Positions 11,400 through 22,084 of a stretch of 64,000 bases of DNA are shown here, piece by piece. Position 1 is the first letter of the stretch, and each line of letters opens with the position of its first letter. This stretch comes from Otatea glauca. Its lineage: Eukaryota; Streptophyta; Magnoliopsida; Poales; Poaceae. The position numbers and the translations under genes are program-made. Under the pieces are notes generated by a model, which had not been told where the DNA came from, did not search any database, and was given only the letters and a program-made list of their open reading frames with translations. The stretch spans positions 29,919,410-29,983,409 of the forward strand of contig CM070726.1 in NCBI GenBank assembly GCA_036346275.1. The letters run 5' to 3'.

Positions 11400-11995
11400 G
11401 CCGGAGATCAACGCGGTAGAACCGGCGATGACCTCAATATCCAAATGGTCGGAGGTCCCAATCACCTTTGATCGAAGGATCACCCGGTCGGGTCCCACAT
11501 CCGGGTAAGTTTCCTCTTGTACTTGACCCGGCCGTGCGCAAATGTGAAGCTCAAGAGGGTCCCGATCGACGTGAAGTGGGCTCAACGTCCTATTCGCCAG
11601 ACATTCGATGACATGAACATCCTTCGCTCGAGCTAAAGCCAAGCACTCGGCCCTTCCATGGAGTGATCCCTGGCGTCCTCATTTCTGATGATTTCTCTTC
11701 CCGCTACGTTCGGTACCAAGGATAACTTCGGACCGAATACATCAATTTCGAGGTAGCTAATTTCAAGACGGCGTATCACGCTATCTTGGGAAGGCCTGGG
11801 TTAGCCAGATTCATGGCCATACCTCATTACACCTACTCGGTATTGAAGATGCCAGGACCCAAAGGAGTCATCTCGCTCCGGGGTGACATCAAGCAATCCT
11901 CTCAATGTGACCGGGAGAACTATGAGCTTGCCGAACTACAGGAAGCAAATATCCAGGCAAAAAACATCCAGGCCGAGGCTGCTACTCTCTAGGAC
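11400..11995 (+). pseudogene. Aspartic protease region of the Tat element (active site disrupted)
   Basis: Pieces of a retropepsin-like domain can be read in different frames: 'TFDDMNI' near 11610, 'FGTKDNF' near 11710 and 'ILGRPGLARFMAIPHYTY' at about 11780-11840, followed by 'KMPGPKGVISLRGD'. The region where the catalytic Asp-(Ser/Thr/Gly)-Gly motif should be (about 11565-11600) reads 'IDVKW' in one frame and 'GLNVLFA' in another, so small insertions or deletions have hit the active site. The enzyme would normally cut the Gag-Pol polyprotein. Confidence 0.75.
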
Positions 11996-12190
11996 GAAGG
12001 AGAAGTCCCGTCAAAGAAGCAGGCCACCTCAAGAATCAAGCCTGGCGAAGGAACCAAAAGGATCATCCTTGACCCGTCTGACACGTCTAAAATGACCATG
12101 ATCGGGACAGGGCTCGAGGACAAATAGGAAAGCGCGCTCGTCACCTTCCTCCAAGCAAACAAGGACATTTTCGCCTGGAAGCCGTCAGAT

Positions 12191-13556
12191 ATGCCAGGCG
12201 TACCAAGGGGGGTGATCGAGCACTCTCTCCATGTTGATGAGAAGTCAAAACCCGTCAAACAAAAACTTCGGCGGTTTGCTCCGGATCGTCGGAACGCCAT
12301 AAAACAGGGAATCACAAAACTCCTAGCCGCAGGTTTTATCAAAGAAGTGTATCATCCTGATTGGTTAGCGAATCCTGTATTAGTTCAAAAGAAGAATAAA
12401 ACTTGGCGCATGTGCGTTGATTATACCGATCTCAACAAGGCATGCCCGAAGGATCCCTTTGGTGCGCCGAATCGATCGTGGTTGACTCGACCGCAGTTGC
12501 GAAATTTTGAGCTTTCTTGACGCATATTCGGGCTATCATCAGATCCACCTAAAAGAAGAAGACCACATCAAAACCTCGTTCATCACACCTTTCGGAGCTT
12601 ACTGCTACACCACGATGGCGTTTGGGCTAAAGAACGCTGGTGCAACTTATCAGCGCGCGATACAACGGTGTTTTCACGCCCAGCTTGGGCGCAACATGGA
12701 GGCGTATGTGGACGATGTTGTTGTAAAAACACGGGAAAAGAAAGATCTTATCGTCGACCTTACCGAGACTTTCGAAAGTCTAAGGGCTTTCAGCATGAAG
12801 CTGAATCCTGAGAAATGTGTTTTCGGAGTTTCTTCGGGAAAACTACTCGGATTCATCATATCACAGCGAGGCATTGAAGCAAACCCGGAGAAGGTCAAGG
12901 CCATATCAGATATGGAACCGCCGACTTGCCAAAGGGATGTTCAGAAGCTTACAGGGTGCATGGCCGCTCTAAGCAGGTTCATCTCCAGATTGGGTATGCG
13001 AGGTATGCCTTTCTTCAAACTGCTCAAGAAACAAGAAAAGTTCCAGTGGACGCTGGAAGCGCAACAAGCATTTGAAGATCTAAAGGTCTTCCTGGCGACA
13101 CCTCCCATACTAGTCTCGCCGATGCCAGAAGAACCCCTATTACTCTATATCGCGGCAACGACTCACGTAGTCAGTGCTGCGATCGTCGTGGAAAGGGAGG
13201 AAGCGGCTCATGTGCACAAAATCCAACACCCGGTATACTTCATCAGCGAAGTCCTAAGTGAATCCAAGGTACGGTATCCACAAGTACAGAAGCTATTATA
13301 TGCCGTGCTCCTTACATCTCGCAAGCTTAAACATTACTTCCAAGAACATGCCATTTTGGCGGTCACCTCCTTCCCGATCGGAGATATACTTCACAACCAG
13401 GAGGCCACTGGGAGAATTGCCAAATGGGCAGTTGAACTCGGGGCTTTTGACATTCAATTCAAACCCCGCACGGCTATCAAATCCCAAGCACTCACGACTT
13501 TACTACGAGTGGGCGGAATTGCAAGCACCCGCGATCTTGAATATCTCGAGTATTAG
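12191..13556 (+). pseudogene. Reverse transcriptase with RNase H (Tat element)
   Basis: The RT begins in one frame ('KLRRFAPDRRNAIKQ', 'AAGFIKEVYHPDWLANPVLV', 'WRMCVDYTDLNKACPKDPFG') and continues from 12507 in another ('FLDAYSGYHQIHL', 'AYVDDVVVKT'). The YVDD catalytic motif is intact at about 12703-12714. The connection and first RNase H follow ('FQWTLEAQQAFEDLK', 'HPVYFISEVLSES'). The frame change at 12460-12510 breaks the protein between fingers and palm. The second segment is a single open frame of 349 codons, so decay is modest. The 'YVDDVVVKT' form is typical of the Tat lineage. Confidence 0.9.
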
Positions 13557-13559
13557 ACG

Positions 13560-13995
13560 ATGTACTTTGACGGATCCCTCATGCTCAGCGGCGCGGGGGC
13601 TGGTATAGTGCTCATATCACCAAGTGGGGAAAGATTGAGGTATGTCCTCCAAATATTTTTTCCCGCATCCAACAACGCCGTCGAGTATGAGGCACTCATT
13701 CACGGACTTCGTATCGCCATATCTCTCGGCATTCGACGACTGGCGGTTCGCGGAGATTCAATGCTCGTGGTCAATCAAGTGCAGAAGGAATGGTCTTGTA
13801 TTGAGGACAACATGGCAGCATATTGCCAAGAAGTGCGCAAGCTAGAAGGCAACTTCGATGGACTCGAGCTCGTTCGTGTGCTTCGACGGGACAATGAAGC
13901 AGCCGACGAATTAGCGAAGATGGGATCCTGCCGGTCCAAAGTACCCGCGGGAATATTCGTAGAAGAAATTCATAAACCCACAATTCGCGCTCGGC
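13560..13995 (+). pseudogene. Second (additional) RNase H domain of the Tat element
   Basis: Directly after the stop of the RT-RNase H frame, another frame encodes an RNase H-like domain (RVT_3 type, PF13456): 'MYFDGS', 'NNAVEYEALIHGL', 'LAVRGDSMLVV' and 'RRDNEAADELAKMGS'. The four acidic positions expected of the active site (D in FDGS, E in EYEAL, D in GDSMLV, D in RRDNEAAD) are all visible. A duplicated RNase H distinct from the retroviral-type one fused to RT is a known trait of plant Tat elements. It is separated from the upstream frame by a TAG stop at 13554-13556. Confidence 0.85.
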
Positions 13996-14039
13996 CAAAG
14001 TCAGACAGTCCGATAGAAAAAGAAGAAGAGGTAGAAGTT

Positions 14040-15290
14040 TTGGTGATCACCCCAGATTGGACAGCTCCGTACCTGGACTACCTGACGGAAGACAAGCCAC
14101 CCGAGGATCGTGTCCAAGCCGAGCGGATCATGCGACGAAGCAAGAGTTATGTAGTCGTAAGAAAGGAACTCTACCGAAAAAGCTCTTCAGGCATACTGCG
14201 ACGATGCATATCGGAACAAGAAGGGAGAGATTTGCTCAAAGAAATTCACTCGGGAATTTGTGGGAACCATGCAGCGGCGTCGACCCTGGTCGGAAAAGCC
14301 TATCGCCAAGGGTTCTTTTTGGCCAATCTTCATCACGGATGCGGAGGACATCGTCCGGACATGCGAAGGATGTCAGTTTTTCGGACGCCAGATGAACAAG
14401 CCGGCGTAGGAATTACAGGCTATCCTGATTACATGGCCATTTGCGGTATGGGGGCTCGACATGGTGGGACCTCTGAAGAAGGCTCAAGGAGGCTATACTC
14501 ATCTTTTCGTTGCTATTGATAAATTCACCAAATGGATTGAGGCTAAACCAGTCGCCACCATCACGGCGGCAAAGGCCAGAGAATTTTTTCACGAAATCGT
14601 GGTTAGATTTGGCATACCCAACCGAATCATCACGGATAACGGCACTCAGTTCAGAGGCGTAGTATTTCAAGATTGGTGTGAGGAGCTAGGCATAAGAATT
14701 TGCTTCGCGTCAGTCACGCACCCCTGAAGTAACGGACAAGTAGAGCGAGCCAATGGCATGGTGCTCCAAGGCATAAAAGCGAGGATTTTCGATCGACTCC
14801 AACCATATGCCACTCGGTGGGTCAAAGAACTACCTTCAGTACTTTGGGGACTACGAACCACCCCCAGTAGAGCAACCGGGCAGTCACCTTTCTTTCTGGT
14901 ATATGGTACAGAAGCGGTCTTACCAACCGAGTTAGAATTTGGATCCCTGCGGGCTCGGAGTTATGAAGAAGTTGCGTCGGAAGACGGTAGGCTAGAAGAT
15001 CTCGGCAGATTGGAAGAAGCAAGGACATCACAACAATCCGATCGTGAAATACCTCCAAGGACTACGACGTTATCATGGGCGCAACGTAAAAAGCGCGCTT
15101 TCTCGAAGGAGATCTAGTCCTAAGGAGGAATCAAAGATGCGAGCACAAACTCTCCCCGAGTTGGGAGGGCCCTTACATCATCGATGAAATAGTTCGTCCC
15201 GGAGCTTATAAACTTAAGCGAGAAGATGGGTCAGCAATCAGCAATACTTGGAATATAGAACGACTACGCTACTTTTTGCTTAAGTCTTGT
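14040..15290 (+). pseudogene. Integrase of the Tat element (broken)
   Basis: The zinc-binding HHCC part begins near 14220 ('EIHSGICGNHAAASTLVGKA'). The frame is lost near 14320 just before the Cys pair. The catalytic core resumes in another frame at about 14455 ('DMVGPLKKAQGGYTHLFVA', 'KFTKWIEAKPV', 'RIITDNGTQF') and has an in-frame TGA at 14725-14727, just before 'SNGQVERAN', so the D, D and E residues are present but interrupted. A chromodomain-free C-terminal part ('SPSWEGPYIIDEIV', 'GAYKLKREDG') ends near 15290. The family inserts reverse-transcribed element DNA; this copy cannot. Confidence 0.88.
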
Positions 15291-15559
15291 ACTTCATTTA
15301 ATCCTTTACGAATAAAAGTTCGATTGAAAAAGTCGTTTTCATATAATTCCCTTTATAATCGTGAATTCGAGTGTTTCGCTCTTATGTTAAGGCTCAGGGA
15401 CAAGATTCTTGAACCATATCCCAGAGCCTGGGGGCTGGAGTCAGATGAACAAAGATCACCGGTCAAACCACTCAAGACGTGCACATCCACTCTCAATTCT
15501 TAATGGACATGAAGGATAAACAGGGAACAACTTTTACACCTTTAAAGGTCAAGAGTCTC

Positions 15560-18101
15560 TACAATTGACAAAAAAGTGTCCCTGACTTCCTCCCAGAGCT
15601 CGGCAGCCCGGTCTTCGTCAACATTGCGAGCGTGGCCTTCCCTAATGGCCTCCAGATCCACTCGGGGATAGAGGGACTTGGTGATAGCCAGGGTCTGGCT
15701 GGCACCGTCGGCCGCTGTCTCCTTCAGTAGGTTCTTGAGAGCCCCCGGGGCTTCCTTCAGCCGGACGACGACTTCGCTCGTTGAGTGGCCTCGCCACTGG
15801 ATGAAGCGAACTCGGCAGGGGCTAGAAGCATCCCGAGCTCGTAGCGAGAAGCCTCGAGAGCTTTAACCCTCTCGCCGAAGACGGTGTATTGCGCCTGAGT
15901 TTTGACCTTATACTCTGCAAGACAAAGCGATTAGAGAAGATAGTAAAGGATCAAGCAAAAACTAGTCGGCCACCATACCTTCAAAGCACTTGTCCAGCTT
16001 CGCTCGGGAATCCTCCGCGGTTTTGAGTTTCCCTTCGAGCTTCGTGACAGTTGAGTCCCGGGCTGGAGCAAATACAGAAGATTGGCAAGTTAGTCGACTA
16101 AGCAAAAAACAACGCGAAGCAACCCAAGAGATAGCTACCTCGGAGAGAGCCGGTGACATCTAGTTTCTCCTGGCGCAGAGCGTTTTGTTCCGTCCGCAAC
16201 GTCTGGAGCTCGGACCGAAGGGATCGCAGCTCGGCCGCATGTTCGGCTTTGATGCGTTCTAGGTCGGCCAGGTATTCCTGGCGGGTCCGGATCTCGGGGA
16301 GCATCCTTTGAATGTACTCGGATTTCTGCTCGAAGCGCTCCCCTATTCTCTATAATCATCATGATGAAAGGTAAGCGCATGAGAAAGGGCGGAAGTAGAG
16401 ATACAGCAGTTCTCGGAGGAACGCTCACCTGGGCGGCATGTGCACAAGCCTTGGCATGGATGAAAAAATCATCCCTCTCATTTTGCTCCTCCTCCGGGTC
16501 ATCCAAAAGCTTCAAACCTTCGTCATCGACAAAGGCGGTATCTGTTATTAGTCGGGGGCGAGCAGGGGCTGGTGGGACTCGGTCAATCTCTTCAACCTTA
16601 GGGAACGAGCAGGAGGCTGGCTCAGGAGCAACGGGATCCGTCGCAGGGGCAAGGCGAGCAGGAGACGGCGACGAAGGGCTGGGAAACACTTCGACGCCCT
16701 CAGAAGCGGTCTCCCCTGTCGAGGTATGAATTCCGAGGGACCCAACGTCAGCAGGGCCCCCAGGCGGAAACCCGATAGGTGTATCAAGCGAAGGGTCCCT
16801 ATGAAAAAGAATCGTCAGCAGGACCGAAGAATAAAAAGGAGTCAACGGAGTAACAGACCTGTTAGATTTCCTCATTCTCATCGGGGGCTTCCTGCGAATA
16901 GCAGGCCCACCCCCGGAAGAACCAATCGGACCGCCGCCGACTGGTGCCCTGGGCCTCTCTTGAAAACCTGAGTCCTTTGACTCGGGGCGCGTTGAAGCCA
17001 CAGGCTCATCAGCGAGAGGAGTTGAAGGCGCTGGCGTTCGTGCGAGCGGATCCTGAATCTTGGGACCACCGACCGGGCGTCGGGGGCCCACAAGGTCATC
17101 AGACAGTATTTTCTTCCCCTTCTTCGCAGCGGGGCCCCCTGCCGGAGACCGCGTCCGGTGCTTCGGAGAGCAGCCTGGGCGAGGAGGCATTTCCGGAAGA
17201 GGAGGAACACTGAAGAAGGCGATGCGATCCTGGAAATAAAGATCAAGAGTTAGCATAACTCGTGAGAACGAAAACATAAAACTACCAACAGAATTCGTTT
17301 ACCGCAGGAGGAGGGCGTGATATGTTGAAAGATTTCGGGCACTTGACGGATAAAATGTCGACGCTCGGGATAAAGAATTCTCCGGCCCTAGTGCGTAACT
17401 TCTCCCTTGGCAAGGCGTCGGGCCGTTCCCGGGTCGGGTCATCTTCTCCCCTATAAGCGAAACCTAGATGAACTCGCTCCTTCAGAGGCTAGACCCGGCG
17501 GGCGAGGAAGTGGAGAGCCAAACCCTCTCCGTAAGCCCGCTATCCTTCAGCTTTCCGATCAAGGCCAAGAGCTCGGACACTTGATCCAAGTCAGAAGAAT
17601 CAGGGGTAGAACCCCAGGAAATAGACACATTGGGGCGGTGCCCAGTGAACGGAGGCAAAGATGAATCGAGGTTGGCGCAGTAGAACCATTCCCGATGCCA
17701 GCCCTTGTTGGAGGTCTTGACATGAATGGCAAAGTAGTCCTTCTTGACCCTTCCGCACTGAATCCAAGACCCCAATAACCTTGGGGTCGCTTTTGGAGGA
17801 TAGGGCTTGGGAGATAGAGGTGACGAAAGAGGTCGAAATGGGGGCTAATGCCCATAAAAGCTTCACAAAGGTGAACAAAAAGGGAAATTTGAAGGATAGA
17901 ATTGGGGTTTAGATTCACCAATTCGATATCATAAAAGAAAAGAAGGCCGCGAAGAAAAGAACAGATCGGAAGACCAAGGCCGCGGTGGAAAAAGGATTCG
18001 AAAACCACCACCTCCTCGGAGCGGAGAGTCGGGACGGATTCGCCGGCGGCCGGGCGAGCGGAGATCAGGGCCAGATCGGGCGGGATCCCGCTGCTCACCA
18101 T
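15560..18101 (-). pseudogene. Antisense multi-exon ORF of the Tat element (PF04195-like 'gypsy type transposon' protein)
   Basis: On the strand opposite gag-pol, between integrase and the 3' LTR, a long coding region reads from an ATG at 18101. The first part has 'VVVFESFFHRGLGLP', 'FFYDIELVNLNPNSILQ' and 'LCEAFMGISPHFDLFRHLY', which I recognise as the plant 'putative gypsy type transposon' domain (PF04195-like). A frameshift near 17830-17770 moves the reading to 'SNKGWHREWFYCANL' (17690). Further pieces at 17480-17300, a Pro/Ala-rich segment at 17230-16440, and coiled-coil pieces at 16330-16140, 16060-15960 and 15910-15780 are separated by intron-like gaps. Function is unknown; antisense ORFs at this place are described for Tat/Retand elements. 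Whether it was spliced is inference. Confidence 0.75.
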
Positions 18102-18711
18102 GGATATCGCTTCTCCTCGGTTGTGGTCGAGGTCGTACAATCTTGTGGTGAATGCGGAGAAGAAGTAGAGGAAGACATTCTTGCAGAAAGAATAACGATG
18201 ACTTGAGAAACAAGAACGACAAAGGTTAAACCTCGTGGCGGAGAGCTCAGAGAGACGAGAGGATGAAAGGAGAAAAAGCACGACGGAAAGATGAATCGGC
18301 GTCAGTGCGACCAGCTTTTTAAAGAAAGGAACAAGAAGGTCTCTCGCGAATCGGCGGAAAAGGTCGCAAACGCCTCAACCCTTGATTCCTCATAAATGAT
18401 CTGCAGGCCTGTTGCCTCGACTTACGGGATTGACAGGATTTGACCGGATCACGTTGAAATCACGTCACCCTCATGATAAGGCTCGTTTCCCACTTACCGT
18501 AATAAAGGGAATGTGGATGCTTTCCAACTTGAATAAAAACTTATCTTCTTACGGTACGCCCCACGTTGGGCCCTTAGGTGGTTACCGCATGACGGAATCA
18601 TGTACCGCAAGGCGTGAGCCCAAACGGGTATGGGTCCACGGGCGTGCTCCACGAGAGCTAAGAATGCCGTACATCGTTTTGAACGAGTATGACGCCTTCG
18701 GATCTAAAAGT
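18102..18711. other. Non-coding interval of the Tat element
   Basis: No credible domain was seen on either strand. The part next to 18101 would serve as leader and promoter of the antisense ORF. A plus-strand 123-codon frame runs into the tandem array and looks fortuitous. Confidence 0.4.
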
Positions 18712-19030
18712 GATGCGCCCAAGAGAGCCTTTGCCATATCCGACATCGATCGGAAAGGGTATCACTCGCCAAGAGCCACGTAAGTGATGCGCCCAAGAAA
18801 GCCTAAGCCATATCCGACATCATCGGAAAGGGTATCACTCGCCAAGAGCCACGTAAGTGATACGCCCATGAGAGCCTGCCGTATCCAACGCCATCGGAAA
18901 GGGTATCACTCGCCAAGAGCCATATAAGTAATACGCCCATGAGAGCACTAAACCATGTCCGACATCATCGGGAAAGGGTATCACTCGGCCAAGAGCTATG
19001 CAAGTGAAATCACACCAAGAAAGCCTAAGC
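18712..19030 (+). repeat. Tandem array of about 72 bp in the 3' part of the Tat element
   Basis: Units start at 18712, 18786, 18859 and 18930, with a decayed fifth from 19006. Each contains 'gcgcccaagagagcc' or a variant, 'catccgacatcat' or a variant, 'cggaaagggtatcactcg' and 'ccaagagccacgtaagt'. Period is 71-76 bases. Arrays at this position are known from Retand-type Tat elements and can be amplified into genomic satellites. Confidence 0.9.
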
Positions 19031-19350
19031 CGCGTCCTAAGGGCGTAGGTATCGATCGGCTACGAATCAGAAAGGCCTTGTTACGTTCCAAGATTAGAAG
19101 CTTTAATTCGTGACACTCAGATATTGAATCGGCTGGTCAAGGGCCACAAAGTGCTTCAAGTCGAGCCTAAGCTATGTCTGCGGCAGATAGACGCCTACTT
19201 TCGGGATAAAGTAACGCACAAGGTCTAAAACGCCCAAGAGCGGGACTAGTACATGATCAAAAGATGGACGAGAGACTTTCCTACAAAAGGTATTTCTTTA
19301 TTATGTACATAATTTTCTGCATTATGCCCGAAATCAGATACTGAGAGAAA

Positions 19351-19563
19351 TTACACCTCCCCGCGGCGTGCCCGGCCAAGCGCTTCAACGAGAGGAATCC
19401 TAGCCCTGCTAAGGGCAGGGACGCCTCTGATGAGAACATTGATGGCCTCGCGATCGTGCCTCTTCGCTGATTCCTCCAATTGCTCATCAAAGGCTCGGTC
19501 GAACTCCTCCCGGTAATTGACCGACCTAGGATCCACCTCAACAGAATGGTACCACCGAGGCAT
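19351..19563 (-). CDS. Small antisense ORF (70 aa) near the 3' LTR of the Tat element
   Basis: A minus-strand frame from an ATG at 19563 to a stop at 19351 encodes 70 residues beginning 'MPRWYHSVEVDPRSVNYREE', then an acidic-basic helical stretch ('FDRAFDEQLEESAKRHDREA') and 'LIRGVPALSRARIPLVEALG'. It is uninterrupted, unlike every plus-strand ORF of the element, and its composition looks protein-like. I do not recognise a family. It lies downstream of the tandem array and could be a first exon of the antisense transcription unit or an independent small gene. The frame stays open upstream to 19677 (using a non-conserved leader), but the ATG at 19563 is the more plausible start. Confidence 0.5.
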   Translation of the reverse strand: MPRWYHSVEVDPRSVNYREEFDRAFDEQLEESAKRHDREAINVLIRGVPALSRARIPLVEALGRARRGEV

Positions 19564-20057
19564 GATGGAGGCAGGAGCTAGAAGTAAAAAAATGGAGAGT
19601 GAAAGGCGTTGAAATATGTTTTGAAGCGTTGGTGCGGCTTTTATAGGCGATTTTGATAAAATTGGAATGAGTGCCAAGAGATTAAGCGTCGGGAGCTAAA
19701 GGGATTTAAAGATTAATGCGATTCCAGAAGACGAAGGGTTCCATTCAACGGATCGAGTTGGCGCAGGAAAACAAGACGACCTCGAAGACCGCCCCGATGA
19801 TTGTCGAGATGATCATTAAAAGCTTTGGGCGGGAAAAATATCAAATCTACATTTTTATGACACAAAAAGGAGTTTGCGAAGCTGTTTTCAGTAAAGACTG
19901 CCCGATAAAGGGTTGTACTTAAGAAAAGCAAGGGTCAAGATCTATAATCGAGTTCTTCAATATTCGCCTGAGGTAGAAAGAAAATTTTCGATTGGATAAG
20001 AAAACCAGTTGGGATTTCAGGCAGAGAGTTCGAGGCAAAGCAGTCGGATCATGAAGC

Positions 20058-20070
20058 ACTCGGGGGCTAC
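20058..20070 (+). other. Polypurine tract of the Tat element
   Basis: 'actcgggggctac' immediately precedes the 3' LTR. A G-run in this context is the usual plus-strand priming site in plant Tat-type elements. Confidence 0.6.
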
Positions 20071-20615
20071 TGTGGAATATAAGAACCCGGGTACCCTCAT
20101 GACAAGCCCAAGAGGGAGGCCCAGAAGATACTCCCCGCGTCAGGCCCTGCTGCCGTGCGCAAGGGGACATATCCTAAAGGAAGTTGAACTTATATTTAGA
20201 TATGATAGATACGGTTGTAATCCGAGTTTTTAATAGGGTAGATAAAGATGTAAGCTCTATCCTATTAACTGACTAGAATCTTGTAACCGATCGGAACCTC
20301 CAAACCGATCAGGACTCTGTAAGCCGCCCCACCCCCGCTATATAAGGGAGAGGGCGGGCAACAACATAGGGATCCGATCATCCAAGCATAGAGCAATCAA
20401 GCCATAGAGCATAGAACACCTCATATTGCCCAGAGCATATTGTGCTTTGAACAACCCTGGATCCATGAGATCCATATAATCCCAGCACACAGGACTAGGG
20501 TATTACCTCCATTGCTGAGGGCCTGAACCTGTATAAACCCCTTGTTCTGTGTGACCATTGAGTTTGAGATCAAGCGTCTACCCCATAAATTCATTGCCGA
20601 CTACAAAAGTCGACA
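20071..20615 (+). repeat. 3' LTR of the Tat element
   Basis: The 545 bp match the 5' LTR without gaps. Differences are mostly transitions (about 18 counted by eye). It is followed by TAGAT, the right copy of the target duplication, and then by the continuation of long LTR copy B. Confidence 0.95.
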
Positions 20616-21608
20616 TAGATCAAATTGGTAGATTAGCTAAGCCCCAATTTAACTTGAAACAATTGTACATGTGAAATAACATGCAATAGAGTAAAACAAC
20701 ATAGCAATTTTGTAAACATGGGTTCAACATGATCAAAGCATAACTTGCCTTAGAAAAGCTGTTATTCTTGTTCTGGACCTTGGTCTTGAGTCGACGAATC
20801 TTCCTCGGATGCTTCGTACAATTCAACGTCTACGCCAAACGAGAGAGAAAGCCAAATAAACACCAAAATAGAGAGAAAACAAACTCTAAAAATCAAATAA
20901 ATTCATCATTGAATAGATCTCAATTTTACAAATTTTTAGAAATTTTAATCACCTCAATCGGAGTTCGCATGCAAAAGTTATAGCTATTCAAATTTGAAAT
21001 GAATACTGAAATTACTGAAAATAGAAAATCCGAAATAATTGAATTATTTTTATACTGAAAAATGTAATTATTGCGTCACTGTGATGTCAGCCCTGGTTCG
21101 GTCCAATCCCATGCTGTCACATGGCTTTGGTCCATGGACTGAGTCCATGAGATCAACTCGGCTCATGATGCACTCGGTCCACGAGCACAACACCTCCCTG
21201 ACGTACGGGTCCGGCCTAAATGACATGGCAAGCACCACAACAGCCAGCTGGACCGCCACGCAGGTGACAACACAGCACAACGATCGACGTGGCAGACACG
21301 CGTCGTCACCTGACACGCCACATAGGACAGTGGCGTACGAAGCCCCAAGGTTGCCGCCGGTGAGGAAGGAAGACATCCACGATGAGCTCATGTTCTCGCC
21401 TACCAATTGACGCGGTCGGTGCTTTCCCTTGCTCAATGAAGCGGCGGCGGTGGCGTCTTGAATGGCGATGAGATCGATTTCCCGAGGTGATGGCGGACCG
21501 GCCACTCTCCGACGAAGATTGCGCGCGCAACCCAAAGCTATGACGACGGCAATCACAAAGGATCTGGCCTCGAGCTCGAAGCTTTACGAACGGCGGCGAA
21601 TTGGACGA
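20616..21608 (+). repeat. Long LTR-like sequence, copy B, right part (truncated)
   Basis: This continues copy B after the Tat insertion: 'gggttcaacatgatcaaagc' at about 20720 parallels 1950 and 30250, and a GC-rich middle starts near 21070. Instead of reaching a '...gttaca' end and a primer-binding site, the sequence passes near 21608 straight into gag sequence. A deletion therefore removed the end of the LTR, the primer-binding site and the leader. The minus-strand 162-codon frame is in the GC-rich LTR part and is not a gene. Confidence 0.55.
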
Positions 21609-21920
21609 AAAACCTCAGTGACTTCTCTCCAAACCCGGCAAATCATCATGGCGATTGAGGACAGTGTCGGTCAGATTCAAACGCAATTGGGTGAAATACT
21701 TTCCCATTTCGATACACGATTGGTGAAACTCGAGCAATTGGTAACAGAGTTGAAGCATTTGGTGCAACAAGTAGAGATTCAGCTGGACACTTTAGATGAA
21801 GTGAAGCTGCTCACGCGTAGTTTTCCAGATTGTCAATGACCCCACCACAACGCGGCAAGCAAGAACAAACCGCTCGTTGGTTTGAAAGGAAGTCGGTCAG
21901 TCGTAACAATTGTTCCTCCT
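21609..21920 (+). pseudogene. 5' gag fragment of a Ty3/gypsy-type element (copy 2)
   Basis: This is near-identical to 7208-7520: the same 'LQTRQIIMAIEDSVGQIQ' and 'LVQQVEIQLDTLDEVK' in the plus frame. In this copy the frame passes 'LLTRSFPDCQ', where copy 1 has an extra base and a changed ending. Similarity ends after 'acaattgttcctcctgg' at about 21920. It is joined upstream to a truncated LTR (copy B). Confidence 0.6.
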
Positions 21921-22084
21921 GGCTCATTTCAAGGATTTTCTCAATATTAGGTTGAGCTTCTTGCACTATCTTGGGTTCTCTGTTTCTGCGGACGTCTCTG
22001 TAGAATTGAGTCCCGTGCACATGGTGGCCTCCCCATCTTCTTATCATGATGGGTAAGAGTGAATTCAATATCCTTCTAGGCTAT

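Larger units (their letters stand above)
8989..20615 (+). mobile_element. Complete degenerate Ty3/gypsy retrotransposon, Tat (RIRE2/Retand-like) lineage
   Basis: The element is 11,627 bp long, bounded by 545-bp LTRs that begin TGTGG and end GACA, and flanked by the five-base duplication TAGAT (8984-8988 and 20616-20620). In order it has 5' LTR, primer-binding site, gag, protease, RT-RNase H, a second RNase H, integrase, an antisense multi-exon ORF, a tandem array of about 72 bp, a small antisense ORF, a polypurine tract and 3' LTR. The dual RNase H, the antisense ORF and the 3' tandem array are hallmarks of the plant Tat lineage. All plus-strand ORFs carry frameshifts or stops, so the copy is not autonomous. 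By eye the LTRs differ at about 18 of 545 positions with no length difference, suggesting insertion of the order of one to two million years ago at commonly used grass LTR rates. It is inserted in copy B of the long LTR. Confidence 0.93.

Noticed and set aside
21068..21556. 162-codon minus-strand and 123-codon plus-strand frames
   Set aside because: They lie in the GC-rich part of LTR copy B, overlap each other and show no recognisable motif.
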